64,000 nt of DNA from Aquilaria yunnanensis (GCA_039654915.1 CM077596.1:74773751-74837750); one strand, 5' to 3'. Numbered from the stretch's first letter, positions 43,758-59,884 are shown. Translations and numbers: made by a program. Notes: generated from the letters alone by a model not told the origin.

Positions 43758-44815
43758 CTATGGCTCCAATATATGGCAGTTCCTTATGAAATCATTGGAG
43801 TAATTGACATGCTTTGTCCAAAAAGGCCGAAGATGCTCAAAGCCTATCTGCAGCCATGGCTTGGACTGGCCATTGTAATGGATTACTGCAGCCCTTCTTA
43901 CATTCTCAATGTTGGTGTTGTTCTGATAACCGAAGCCAAGCATATGCCAGGATGGGTCAATAGGGTGAACATGCCCCTTGAAGGCGATCAAAGCAGATGA
44001 TAAAGTTCCCAGCTTCCAGATTGACAAGTTTGATTTCAGATTCTCCTTCAGCCACGCATGGTAAGTTTCTCGTATATTCGTTTTTCTCCATGCACGGAGA
44101 TCAAAGATATTCATTCCATAAGCCCATGCACACTCATCAGGATCCAAGTTTTTTGCCACAAGAGGGTGGATAAAATTGAAATAGTTGCGGAATCTCTTGG
44201 ACATTACCCACTCATCTGCACCTTTACAAGTTTCTACGGCTCCGTTAACCTTTCCTTGAAGGTCAATGTCCCAGAGGGGAGATAAATCTTGTTGGATTAC
44301 GACATCATCATCTAAGAATACCACTTTGTCCAGGTTTGGAAAGAGCTCTGGTAAATATATCCTGAGTTCGTTCAGTAAAGATATGTACTTCGGGCTTCTA
44401 GCTTGCAATTTTGAAGCAAATCTTCTACGAGTGGTTTCAGTAAGATTAGCCCCGGCAACATGATTACCATGATAGTAGCTTCTACTTCCATTATGACTCT
44501 ACTGCCTGAAGAACAGGAACATTTTCTCTGGTTAACCAATCAAACTGGTGAACACCTTTCACTTCAATTACAGAGGGAGGGAGAGGGTTCAAAGCAAACC
44601 AGGAGTGCATGCCAGAATAAGTTTTCTTATCAGTGATCACATGGAAAACAATCTTATCAGGATTTTTAGATGACTGGACAGTTGAAGTTACAACAACTGA
44701 TGCAGCCAAAATGTTATCAGTGGACAAAACAAAGTGATGATAGGAATTATCAGAAAGCACAGGCAGTGGCTCTGGAGAAGGCAGTTGTCTGCGTGCATGG
44801 GCATTAGAAGATACT
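43758..44815 (-). pseudogene. GAUT13/14-type galacturonosyltransferase, 5'-truncated and frameshifted
   Basis: Encodes the C-terminal GT8 catalytic domain (about 350 of about 530 residues) of a pectin-related, Golgi-type glycosyltransferase. The first part (about 44815-44490) reads ARRQLPSPEPLPVLSDNSYH ... FDWLTRENVPVLQAVES. A 2-nt deletion near 44498-44502 then gives an immediate TAA, and the frame resumes with GSRSYYHGNHVAGANLTET. Conserved pieces are VFLDDDVVIQQDLSPLWD (metal-binding Asp), WAYGMNIFDL, and HYNGQSKPWL near the end (stop TAG 43758-43760). No intron interrupts 1.06 kb, and the N-terminal membrane anchor is missing. It abuts the left LTR tail of a TRIM. A retroposed copy is possible, but no clear poly(A) is seen. 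Confidence 0.9.
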
Positions 44816-45057
44816 GTTATTTCCAATTAGTTTTAGGTTGGATGCTTTAATATGGTATCAAAGCATGTTCGAAACTACCCTAGTCATTGTCAAAAATAAC
44901 CCACGTGATAGAGCCGAAGCGGCCTAGACATGAGAAGGTGTGTTAAGTAGGAAAATTCCACATAATTAAGAAAATGGGTTAAATCAAAGCTTTATATAGT
45001 GATAAGGCCTCTCCACTTATTGTTAGTTGGTTTTAGATTTGATGTTTTAACTTGGTA

Positions 45058-46271
45058 CCCACTGGTGTAGGCAATTATGTACTTTTCTCATTAAAAATAA
45101 TAATTTATTTTTATTTTTTACAGATTTTTTTTTATCTAAACTAAAGCCCAAATAATTAAAAAGTAATTAAATTTTTATTATTTTTCCCATAACTGGTCAA
45201 GGAAAAGATCAATAAAAAAAACCTAAACTTTTTTAAAACATGTTTTTTTTTTTGCCAATCTTTTAAAACATGTTGAAAAAAAATACTTTTTGCTCTTCTT
45301 CAAGTATAAAATTTCAATAGCAACTCATTTTTAAAGAACACCACGGTATACTCAGTTTTCTAAAATTTCAATGATAAAAAGGAGACATAGTCATCAAGTT
45401 TCAAACGGTATATAAAGTTTCAAAATAACCAAACAAGAGATATTGCTGTTGCTTCGATTCCCAGTAAGACGCAGTCAGCAAATAAATTATTGGGGAGGGA
45501 CAAACGGCCAGACGGCAGTAGCTAGAGATACGATTCTCAATCACCATGGACGTTATGGATGCGTAAACCTAATGGCTCATCCGACCGGACAGAGGCATTA
45601 CAGGTCAAGAGAAGATGTCGTTAAACCCCACCCCCCGGGGGAGTGTTTTGCTTTACCGATCATTTCGCAGCACCTTCGTTAAGAAAAGACGAGATGTACA
45701 TCAACACGCACCCCTCCTTTTGCGTTTGTTTCACTTTCATATAACTGTAACCAGCGGCTTCAGAGATTCTCGTTAAACTAGAAAGAACAACCATGTTAGT
45801 GGAGAGTTACTGTTTTTCGCAGGTCCAAATTGGTTGGTACTTGAGTGAAGCCCCTACCAGATCTAAATGCCAAAACTCGTAACTAGAGCCAAAGCAAAGA
45901 GAACATTTCAAGTCTTAAAGCAACCAGGCAATTCCGATCCCTCAGAGATGGCAAACTGGTTCAGTTCGTTCAGCTTCAAACCATGTTACACACATTCCCG
46001 CAAGTAGAGAACCTAACACTGGAATAACATACTCCGGAAACATTTGATATTGCAATTAATTTTCCTCCAAATCATAGTAATGATATACGTTGCACAAAAC
46101 TGAATTCATGGTGCAGAAGTGAGTGAAAATTTCCTGGATGAAATGCCAGAAGAGAACTAGAGCTAGATAAAATATACATCAATGTGCAATTCCAAACAGA
46201 TGTTTCTCCCCCACTTCTTCCCACCTTCAAATGCAAGTCCAAACACTGTCTTCACCTTCACTGGAGCATGA
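45058..46271. other. Intergenic region and CUL1 3' flank
   Basis: 45430-45690 is less AT-rich and holds a 79-codon plus-strand frame without recognisable similarity, as well as CCCCACCCCCCGGGGGAGTG. About 45900-46271 is probably CUL1 3' UTR, though no AATAAA is seen on the minus strand close to the stop. Confidence 0.4.
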
Positions 46272-50534
<4,263 letters not shown>

Positions 50535-51190
50535 GTTGAGAATAGGCACAACGTCTTCAAAGCAAAAACAAAATAAATAATTAAATAAATCAATAGTATT
50601 GCTCCAGCCATCAATAAAGGGGAAAAATAACAGCTCGTGCTAAAACTGTTATGAATCATCAAGAATCCACAAGATCATCGCACCAAAATCTTCGAAAACC
50701 AACAAACGCACAGAACTAGAGCGCTACAGAGAAGGTAGAGAAATCAACACAAGAACGCCACCGTACAATAACACTTGAACAAACGAAAAAACAAACCAGA
50801 TCGAAGCAAATCCCCTACCTAAGCAATGTCGATGTAGAAATTCAAAGCAAGTCAAAACACAACTCGGAGTAGCAGCTTAAATCGAAATACGCACTAGAAA
50901 AATTAGGTTCCGAAGAATCTCGCATACAAGTAGACACAAATAGATCCACGAAATTGCAGAACATCAAGCCAACGCACCAAAACATATCACAAAACTACTA
51001 AAACAAACGAACCAGAAACCGAATCGGAGCTCAACCACAACGCGTCGAAGGGAGACGAAGACGAGAGTGAATCCTTGAGAGCAAATAAGAAATTGGGGTA
51101 ATAGTCCTCCGAATTTAGTATCTCCGATAGAAACCCTAACCCTCGCCCGGGCGGAAGTAGGGATCGATCTATCAGGAGGCGGGGAAAAAG
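50535..51190 (-). promoter_or_regulatory. CUL1 leader, probable 5' UTR intron and promoter region
   Basis: Just upstream of the ATG lies TTTGCTTTGAAG|ACG, a possible acceptor of a leader intron. Around 51000-51110 the minus strand is CT-rich (CACTCTCGTCTTCGTCTCCC), as in plant leaders. The true transcription start cannot be read from the sequence. Confidence 0.4.
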
Positions 51191-51262
51191 AAAAACAAAA
51201 AAAAAAAACGAGAGTAACTATGAAGAATTCTCATCAGCTGTGGTTTTTAAGTGGAGATAAAT

Positions 51263-51595
51263 GGGTAAATGCACCGTTGGTCACAAATCTACCATTACTG
51301 CTGCAAATTGGTCCCAATCTCTATTTCCGTGTATATTGGTCCCTGACCTTTAAAGTATGTTGCATATTGATCCCCAAACATGTAAAATTCGCTAATTCTT
51401 ACATAACTCTAAAATATTAAAATTTTTAAATTTAAATTTAAATTATTAGCAACCATTTTTTAGCAAATTCAAATTTTATCATAATTTTGTTATACTTAAT
51501 GGTTTATAAATATTTGGGACCAATATGCAATAAAACAAAGGTTGATGACTAATTCAAAATGGTAATTATAGGTTTAGGACCTGTGTAGTTAACCT
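51263..51595. mobile_element. MITE copy B (Mutator-type), 333 bp, upstream of CUL1
   Basis: The ends GGGTAAATGCACC and GTGTAGTTAACCT are inverted. A perfect 9-bp duplication GAGATAAAT flanks it (51254-51262 and 51596-51604). It belongs to the same family as 12035-12415 and 54995-55395. It sits within about 100 bp of the CUL1 promoter side. Confidence 0.85.
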
Positions 51596-51604
51596 GAGAT
51601 AAAT

Positions 51605-53440
51605 TGACGAGAAAAATAGCCTTTGACGAGGTTTTTGGTACCCACACGTTACAGCGGTTCAATTCGTGTCAATATTAAATATAAATATAAACAATGGTGA
51701 TCATTGATGAAGGAAACAAGTTTCATAAAAAATGAGGGAAAAAAAAAGTAAGAATCGAGATAAAAAGTCAAGGTAAAGTTTTGGGACAAAGAGAACTAGC
51801 AAAAAGATTGTAAGTAATAAGAGATAAACCTTAGTGGTTAAAATTTTGTTTTAGAAGAGAGAAAGAATGTGAAAATTTTGATAAAATAAGACAAAGAATA
51901 AGATTTCAGTGACGAAAAATGAGGTTTAATAATTGATACATAAAAACAAAAAACAAAAAAATGGTTATCAGACCAAGAGAACAAATATAAAGATTTTAGA
52001 AATTAAAAGCTTAATCATCAACTTAATAAAAATAAATAAATAAAAACATTGACTAAAAAAATAAGCTCGAACCATATCCAAAAGTAGACAGCTCATATAT
52101 AGTGATTAAAGTTTTGTTTTAAAAAACAATAACAAAAAAAGCAACCAAAAAAAATTGAACAAAATCATTATGGTTGTTTACAAAAAGAAAAGAAACAAAC
52201 CATGGTTTCCAAGATTTTGCTTTAGAAGACAATAAATAAAAAAGAACAAAAAAAAGTTAGAGGTCAAAAGAACATATGGGAAAACTTTAGTTATTAAGTT
52301 CTAGGATTAAAATGACCAACAAACATAAATAATTGACCACAATGGGAAAATATATAAATTTATGTACTAAAAATGCATTTAACTACAAAGAAATGTAGAA
52401 CAGACTAAAATTGTAAAAAAATAATGACACAAGCCCTTGTGAAAGTGATTTCAATGTGAAAAGGGGTTGAGTTTAAAAATAATCAAACACATAAAAAAAA
52501 ACAGTAAAAGACAAAAGAAAAAAAACACAATGTTCATGCACAGTGATTTCTATTGTAGATAAACATTAAAAATCACATCCTCTTTTAGAACATAGTGAAG
52601 TTTTAACGATCACACCTTGTAATGGGTATTTTTTTTTCAATAAATTTAGCATTAAAATCAATTTTAATAATAAGAAATTAAAAATTTATTTCCAATAAAT
52701 TCATATTAATTAATTAAATTTTTGGTTTATTTCAATTTTTTACTTAGGCTCTATTTATATTATATTCTTATCATTAAAATGATTAGTTATGATTGAAATA
52801 TAATATTGTGAAACAAAACATTATATGTGTTTCGAAATGATATATATTTCTTATGTTATCAAAAAATAATTTACTAAAATTTTTCATGTCTTATTAACTC
52901 AAACTCCAATTTTCAATATCAATGAAAAATTTATCCAGGAAAATTCACTTACAATTTTAACAACAATAGAATAAATTATTTTAGTAAACCATAAACCTTA
53001 AAGTAAATCACTGATACTATAAAACTTAATCATCAATAATAAAAAAAATGACCAAAACATGATAATATATTTAATTTATGCTAATTAATTAATGGTTTAA
53101 CTATTAACTTAATAAAGATAAAAAGAAAAAAATTGACTAAAGTCAAATCAACCATAACCATAGTCAAAAGTTGACAAATTATAATGATTAAGGTTTCATT
53201 TCAGAAAACAATAATAAAGAAAGATGACAAAAAAAAATTGGACCAAGCCAAAAAGAGGGAAAAATTTAGGTATTATGAGTTTAATAATTGTCTTAATAAA
53301 GTTAAAAATTGATTCTCGTATTTATAACGCAAGATAACATTGCACTATATACATGCAATAAATTTTTCCAAAATTTTAATTATTAATGAATCAGTAGTAA
53401 AATGAAACATTTTAAGAATCAAGTACCTATACATAATAAA
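51605..53440. repeat. A-rich low-complexity region with degenerate repeats of about 150-200 bp
   Basis: Phrases such as GTGATTAAAGTTTTGTTTTA, AAGACAATAA, and GACCAA..AGGGAAAAATTTAG followed by TTAATCATCAACTTAATAAA recur at about 51830, 52010, 52110, 52210 and 53100-53290. There is no coding potential. It looks like a decayed tandem repeat or an old element that cannot be classified. Confidence 0.55.
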
Positions 53441-53449
53441 AAATTATAT

Positions 53450-54940
53450 ACTATTTTAACTAATCAAAACTTTGAATCAAACTTATGTAAAGTACTCGTG
53501 TATTATATAGATTGTGCATCTGTTTCAATTAATCAAAACTTTAAATCTAGCCTATCTAACTAAACCTTTGGATAAAACCACGTAAATGAAAAATATTTTC
53601 ATATTTAATATGGTTAATGAAGGCATGTCTCTCATTTTTATTTAATAATCTATCATTTTAAATTTAAACAAACCATATTTTATTTTTTTCTAAAATTTTC
53701 CATCAGATTGAAAAAGTTGGGGACTATTATGGTAGAATTGTTATATTGAGGACTAAAAGGGGAATTTGACCATTCAACCTATGAAGTTAAAAAAAATGGA
53801 AACCGGGTGAGGGCGGGCTTGCCATAAATTGGAAAAATATACTCGCAGTTCTGTATTGTTGGTTCTGGGAAGTGGTACTCCCCAAACTCTATTATCTACT
53901 GATCTTACCACCACCAAGGAAGTAGTCTTCACTCTATCTCGAGACAAGAGGTGAAAGTTAGGGATCATTGTGGCAGACTTGAAATATTCAAGGACCAAAA
54001 TAAGGATTTTACCATAAAAAGGGAAAAACAAAAAAAAAAAGGCTACCATTGTGGCGCAACTGTTGATAAACAGTAATTATACTATTAATAAATTGTAAAA
54101 ATTTTTCTTCTTTAGAATATAATATAACAAATTGTTCACTATTTTAACTAATCAAAACTTTGAATCAAACTCATGTAAAACACTTGTGCATTAGACAAAT
54201 TGTGTATCTGTTTCAATTAATCAAAACTTTAAATTCAACCTATCTAACTAAACATTTCAATAAAACCATGTAAAGTTTTTGGTATTTAATATTATTAATT
54301 AAGGCACTTCTCTCATTTTCATTTAATAATCTATCATTTTAAATTTAAACAAACCATATTTTATTTTTTTCTAAAATTTTCCATCAGAACGAAAAAGTTG
54401 GGGATTATTATGGCAGAATCGTTATATTAAGGACCAAAAGGGGGATTTGACCATTTAACTTGTGAAGTAAAAAAAAAATTGAAGCGGCATGGGGCGGCCC
54501 GGCGGGTTTGTCATTAATTGGAAAAATATACTCGCAGTACCTGTATTGTTGGTTCTGGGAAGTAGTACTCCACAGACTCTATTATCTGCCGATCTTACCA
54601 CCACCACCAAGGAAGCAGTCTTCACCCTATCTCGTGACAAAAGGTGAACTTAAAAATATACTCAATACCTGTATTGTTGGTTCTGGGAAGTAGTACTCCC
54701 AGATTCTATTATCTACCAATTTTACCACCACCACCAAGGAAGTAGTCTTCACCTTATCTCACAACAGAAGGTGAACCTGGAGATTATTATGGCAGACTTG
54801 AAATATTCAAGGACCAAACAAAAAGTTTTACCCTAAAAAATGCTCCCATAGTGGCACTACTATTTATAAACAATGATTATACTGTTGATAAATAGTAAAT
54901 TTTTGTTCATTATTTAGAATATAGTATAATATAATTTGCT
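53450..54940. repeat. Diverged tandem duplication, two units of about 0.7-0.8 kb
   Basis: Unit 1 (about 53450-54125) and unit 2 (about 54140-54940) share TAACTAATCAAAACTTTGAA, ATTTTCCATCAGA, ACTCGCAGT..CTGTATTGTTGG, GATCTTACCACCACCA and GGCAGACTTGAAATATTCAA in the same order. In unit 2 a block of about 125 bp (TGTATTGTTGGTTCTGGGAA...TTCACC) is itself doubled (about 54541-54640 and 54670-54770). No protein is evident. Confidence 0.85.
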
Positions 54941-54994
54941 GGAGAAGGTTACGATCTACGATAATCCCCTTCAAATCATATATTCAAATTTGGG

Positions 54995-55395
54995 TTAAAT
55001 GCATTGTTGATCCAAATTTATAATTACCATTGTGATTTCAGTCCTCAACCTCTCACTTGTCACATATTGATCTCTAATCTTACAAAATTTATTCACTTTG
55101 ATGTTGTTGTAAAATATCAAATTAAATTGTTATTTAAACTATTCACTGACTATTTTTGAGTAAATTCAAATTATGCCATAATTCTTTTACAACTAAAAAA
55201 TGATTTAAAATTTCAAGTTTTTCCTACATAAATCAGGTTTTAGTGTTAACTTAATTTTTTCATATGGCTAAGGACAAATATTCAATATTTTATAGAGGTT
55301 TGAAACTAATATGCGGTTAAAATATAGAATAAAGACTAATTTGTAATTGTAATTATAGGTTGGAGTTGATGGTGCTATTTGTCTATTAAATTTTC
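54995..55395. repeat. MITE-like element, copy C
   Basis: It begins GGGTTAAATGCATTGTTGAT like copy B. It has the family interior (TTGATCTCTAATCTTAC, then AAATTTATTCACTTT) and right part (AAAGACTAATTTGTAATTG, then TAATTATAGGTTGGAG). The right terminus is diverged, so no target duplication can be given. Confidence 0.6.
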
Positions 55396-55744
55396 CTTTT
55401 TCTTTTAAAGATCTATATCGTTTTTCCAAGTAAAAAATATTGTGTCTATTTCCAAGATAATAGAAATACAATGTTTCTTATTTCATTTTCTATTTAAAAT
55501 CAATTTAATTTACCATTAAATGATAGATATTGTGTCTATTATTTTGTGCATATAGCTCAATTTTTAACTTTACTTTTCATTCGCGTATACTTTGTTTAGA
55601 TACACTCATTTAGGGAAAAATGAGGGGTAGGTGGGGGATCTTACACCATCCATATGGTGTACATACATCACTTAACCCTACTCTTTAAAAACATTAATAA
55701 GCAAGAGAGAAATTAGTAAAGGTGAAATTTTAAGGAGAAAAAAT

Positions 55745-57025
55745 GGGTAAAATCTAAATTTGGTTCCTTAACTATTCAATTTGTCCTAAAATGGTCCCCT
55801 AACTCTAAAAGTGTCTATTGAGGTCCCTTAACTCAAAAAACGTGTCCAATTTTAGTCCCATTCGTCAATTGCGTCATTATTTTGGATGAAACTTGCCTAC
55901 ATGACACCCATAATGCCACATGGCTTCATTTTTTTACTAAAATGGGTGACTATTTTATATAGAGATGAGAAATTTAAATCTAAACTAACACAAACACAAA
56001 ATCTTGGGACTTAAAATATAGATTAGCCCAATTGTCAGATTAATTCTCCACAGTCGAAATAGCGACAGAGAATGCGATAGGGGAGGAAATCATGACGGAA
56101 AACAAGGTCGGTGAACTAAATTGCGACAGTTACATAGGCAGTGAACTAAATCACAACAATGATAGGGAAGGAAATTGTGAAGAAGATAATGAACTAGAGG
56201 AAATCGGCGATGAAATTGGAGAAGGACAAATACGAGCGACAACAGTAGTGACTGGCACACAAAATCAACTACTACAAGGCAAAATCATTGAACAAAGAGG
56301 ATGAAATCGCGACAGAGACAGTGAGGGATAAAGAAATCGCGGCAAAGATGGTGAATTGGAGGAGGAAATCGGCGATGAAATTGGAAGGGGACGAAGACAC
56401 AAGTGACGACATCGGTGACTAGCACACAAAATCGGCGACTGCAAGACAAAATCGGTGACCAAGAAAGATGAAATCAAGACGAAGACAGTGACGGAAGAGG
56501 AATCACGACGGAGATGGTGAACTGGAGGAGGAAATCAACGATGAAATTGGAGGAAGACAAAGGAGAGCGACGAAATCGATGATTAGCAGACATAATTGCG
56601 ACTGCAAGACAAAATCGGTGACCGAAACAGGTGACAAAATTAGTGATAGCAAGATCCACCGGTGAATGGATCTTTTATCCACCTGCGAGAGAAAGAGATG
56701 AAAGAAATTCAAGTGAGAGAGAGTTTGGGGAAAAGAAGAAAGTGTTTGGCTATTTACTTTTGAAGTCCTATAGTTATTTATTTGTATCAATTTTAACTTG
56801 AAATTTTTTATTTTTCTAGTATAGTCATTCACTTGGCAGTTGGGACCCACTATAGGGTGGCAAACTGTCATGTAAGAAAGTTCCATAAAAAAAATGACTC
56901 AACTGACGGATGGACTCAAACTGGACACGCTGTTTGAGTTAAGAGACCTCAATAAGCACTTTTAAAGTTAAGATTCCATTTTAGGACAAATCGAATAATT
57001 AAATGACCAAATTTGGATTTAACCC
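55745..57025. mobile_element. MULE-like element with an internal minisatellite
   Basis: Left end: GGGTAAAATCTAAATTTGGT, with TTTGTCCTAAAATGG, AAAAGTG and ACTCAAA..GTGTCCA. The right end reads the same words in reverse complement (GGGTTAAATCCAAATTTGGT). The TIRs are about 150 bp. The 10-bp flanks GAGAAAAAAT (55735-55744) and GAGAAAAAAA (57026-57035) differ at one base. The interior has no transposase. Confidence 0.85.
56050..56665. repeat. G/A-rich minisatellite inside the MULE, about three to four units of 150-200 bp
   Basis: Recurring words are GAGGAAATCGGCGATGAAAT, TGG.GA.GGACAAA, GACTGCAAGACAAAATCGG and TGACCGAA/AAGA. All six frames stay fairly open because of the codon-like GAN composition, which yields chance frames on both strands. 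It could derive from an acidic coding repeat, but nothing is recognised. Confidence 0.7.
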
Positions 57026-57429
57026 GAGAAAAAAAGGATTCCATATTTTCCCTCATTATCCCACTAAACAGTTTAAACTGAAGCCCTCATTTTTTTCTAC
57101 ATGCTATTTTTTTTAACAACAATAAAAATGATTATTATTGACAAAATTGGAAGATATAAATACAAAACTTAACTAACAAGGGGCTGGTTATAGTGACCCC
57201 CAAAATCATATTCCTATGTTATTTATTCCCCTGGATCTTTTTTTCACTAGCTAAAAAAAAAACACACCAACAACACTACCCTACTTTTATCACCCCATTT
57301 TTTATGGCTTGACATGTGTTTAATAACCAATCCACCTAATTACAACTTACTTTTCTACCCCTATTACAAATCCATAAAAAATAAAAATAAAAAAAGACAA
57401 CACTTGAACATCATTTAACACCTTCATCA

Positions 57430-57960
57430 CATATATTCGAGCATTGTTGAACACCACTTTATTTCTGCATTTCCAAATCATCCACAAGGATGTATAGCAA
57501 ACTACTTGTCAAACTTTCTTTTGTCTATTGTCCCTTTGTCATCCTTCTATTTCTTCTAGCAAATCATGTACGTTGATGTTTCTTTTGCTACCATATTGCC
57601 ACCACAATTGTATCTTTTCCCAGATAAAAGCTACATAATCACATCTAACAAAAAAATGATCAATTGATTCCTCTTCCAACACGCAAGCAAAGGCACCTCA
57701 AATCTGCAAGTTTCACCCCTCTTCGTGCTAAATTATCCTTTGTTGGCTTTCGTCCATGAAGCACCTTCAACACTCACTTTTCTTCAGAATCAATGAATTC
57801 TTGCTCATTTGCCATGAATCCATTCCAAGTTGTAGCAAACATTCATCAATCAGCTTTAACAATTTCTTGACTGAAAATTCCCTTCATGGCTCCATGGTCT
57901 AAAGCCACACATCTCGAGCATTTTCTGAAATAGACAAATTATTAACCATAGTCATTAGTT
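57430..57960 (-). pseudogene. LINE reverse-transcriptase C-terminal (zf-RVT) relic
   Basis: Read right to left on the minus strand, in broken frames: SENARDVWLW-like with GEFSVKKLLKLIDE (about 57925-57835), HGRKPTKDNLARRGV (about 57755-57705), EEESIDHFFVRCDYVAFIWE (about 57685-57625), and LWMIWKCRNKVVFNNAR (about 57495-57440). This order is that of the zinc-binding domain at the end of plant LINE reverse transcriptases. Multiple stops and frameshifts are present, and the polymerase core is absent. Confidence 0.75.
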
Positions 57961-58689
57961 CCTATTATAGATCCACCTACTTAGTTGCTTCATATTCGGG
58001 GCCCTATTTTTTTTCCCTTCGTCACTTTAAATTGAGCTACCATTTGTTGTTCCACATTGTTGCTTCTCTTATTAGTTCACTTATTGTTACTTCACAACTA
58101 CGCCTCATTGAGAAACAATTATCTTGTGGTTTTAAATAGTATAACAAAGGGTCGACCCCATTCTATTTCACAACCCTCCATTGGTTCATATCCAGTTCTC
58201 ATTCATTTTCCCACCTCATTGCTTCATTCGTCATTGCTTCACAATGGCACCTAGTTGTTGAGAAGCAATTATGTTGTGGTTTTGAATAGCAGATCAAAGA
58301 GCCACAACACTTTTGTGCTTGTAGGTTTATGGGTTAGTTTTGTTTAAATTAGATTTCTTGTTTCTTTAGGTGTAATTTGGTCCAACTAGGTTTTAAAGTA
58401 ATATGGGTATTGGTTGAGGAATTATGTTGTATGATTCGATCTCCAGAATGTTGTTCTATTATAACATAGTACAAAATTAAACTATATACAATTGGTCTAT
58501 TAATGATGAATGATATGGCTCTGTAATATAGTATGAGACTTATTTACATATGTATAAAATAAAGATGTTAGTGTATAAGTGTCAAGTTTTGAAAGTGTAA
58601 AATCTAATGTAGAAAAATTAATTAGTATTCTTATGAAACTGGATTATTGTGTGTGTATGTTTATATAACTAGGTTATTAATATATGAAA

Positions 58690-58723
<34 letters not shown>

Positions 58724-59287
58724 ATATACATATATGTGAACATGTGTTGCTACCATATAAAATTGAGTTACTATTGAACAAATTTGGGTTCCTACTATAC
58801 GACACTAGATTCATATATGTATCAAACTATGTTTCTATTACATGAGCATTGAATTTTGATACTATCTGAACTTGTAAATGAATTATATGGAACTAAAAGT
58901 TATTTGTATGAAGCTAGGAAATATTTGTGGACGTGAGTAATTTTTTTAGAATGTAGTGTGTAGATACAACAATAAAATGTGATTATATGTCTAGTATTTC
59001 AGTTGGTGAGAAAACTAAGTCTGAACACAAGTTATAATTGCAACTGAGTTCTCACTATAAGAAATTGATATGTACAAACTTGAGCTTTTATTGTATAAAT
59101 TAGTTATCTATTGTATGAAACTAAGTTCATAGTGTATAAATGCAAAAATTGAGATTTTGAGATACAAAACTAGGGTACATGTCATATTAAACTAAAATCA
59201 TTAATATACAAAACTAGATATTTTTTAAACAAAAATGGTTTCCTATTGAATAAAATTGAGTTCATATTTAAATGTTAATTTCTATTG
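57961..59287. other. Intergenic DNA with short duplications and simple repeats
   Basis: A diverged direct repeat lies at about 58060-58150 and 58225-58310 (ACTACGCCTCATTGAGAAAC and its partner, TTATCTTGTGGTTTTAAATAG and TTATGTTGTGGTTTTGAATAG). No gene was seen. Confidence 0.5.
58692..58721. repeat. (CA)n microsatellite
   Basis: About 15 uninterrupted CA dinucleotides. Confidence 0.97.
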
Positions 59288-59470
59288 CACTACAAGAAAA
59301 ATGCAAGATTGCGATTGAAATAGGCAACTAAAAGTCAATCGCTCGCTACTACAATTGCTATTTAGTTAGCATTAAAAAAGTGTTCTTTAGTCGGCGACTA
59401 AAAGTGTCAATGTCAGTGGCCCACACTGCAGTCACTCTTTAGTTAGTAGGTTTAGTGATGGGGCTCATCC
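59288..59470 (+). mobile_element. Solitary CACTA-type left terminus
   Basis: CACTACAAGAAAAATGC is a standard plant En/Spm end. It is followed by subterminal words TTTAGTCGGCGACTAAAAG and TTTAGTTAG. No matching right end (CTTGTAGTG) was found to the right in this window, so it is a truncated element or one that extends beyond. Its motif family differs from elements 1 and 2. Confidence 0.55.
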
Positions 59471-59884
59471 TACAAGTGCATAAAGAGTAAGTTTTAATTT
59501 ATAGGACAAACCAATGTATCGATCCCATAAGAAACAAATATTTAACTATTTATGAAGAATAAAATAAATAAGTTCAGATTTTAAGAGAGTAAAATTAACT
59601 AAAATTAAACTAAATCAAGGACAAGAATAATGAAATGGGAAGAAAACAATTATGGGATAACTAATGATTAAGTTTCACTTAGCTAAAGGTCTTCCAATTA
59701 ATTATTTTGGCAAGTTTTTAGTTATCAACAATTATTCATAGTATTACAACTCTCCCTCAAGCAATTACAATGTATTCAATTAACCTACAATTATCTTTCG
59801 ATCTCTTGCATGATTAATCAAACTTATTAAGCTTAAGTTAGCAAATTAACAAGTCACAATAAATAGGTGTATCTCTATCCTAAT

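Larger units (their letters stand above)
42632..45052 (+). mobile_element. TRIM-like LTR element with a split left LTR
   Basis: The right LTR is 44941-45052 (TGTTAAG..., TTTATATAGTGATAAGGCCT, ends GATGTTTTAACT). The left LTR is in two parts: its head at 42632-42720 (TGTTAAATGG, CTTTATATAATGATGAAG) and its tail at about 44822-44852 (AATTAGTTTTAGGTTGGATG). The tail is followed at once by a primer-binding-site-like TGGTATCAAAGC (44853-44864). A roughly 70-bp internal region ends in purine-rich TGAGAAGGTG before the right LTR. TGGTA flanks both outer ends (42627-42631 and 45053-45057), a 5-bp duplication. It has no coding genes. About 2.1 kb of foreign DNA with a GAUT pseudogene lies inside the left LTR. 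Confidence 0.65.

Noticed and set aside
56265..56886. Several minus-strand frames rich in Ser, Pro and Leu
   Set aside because: Mirror images of the purine-rich minisatellite. They arise from composition.
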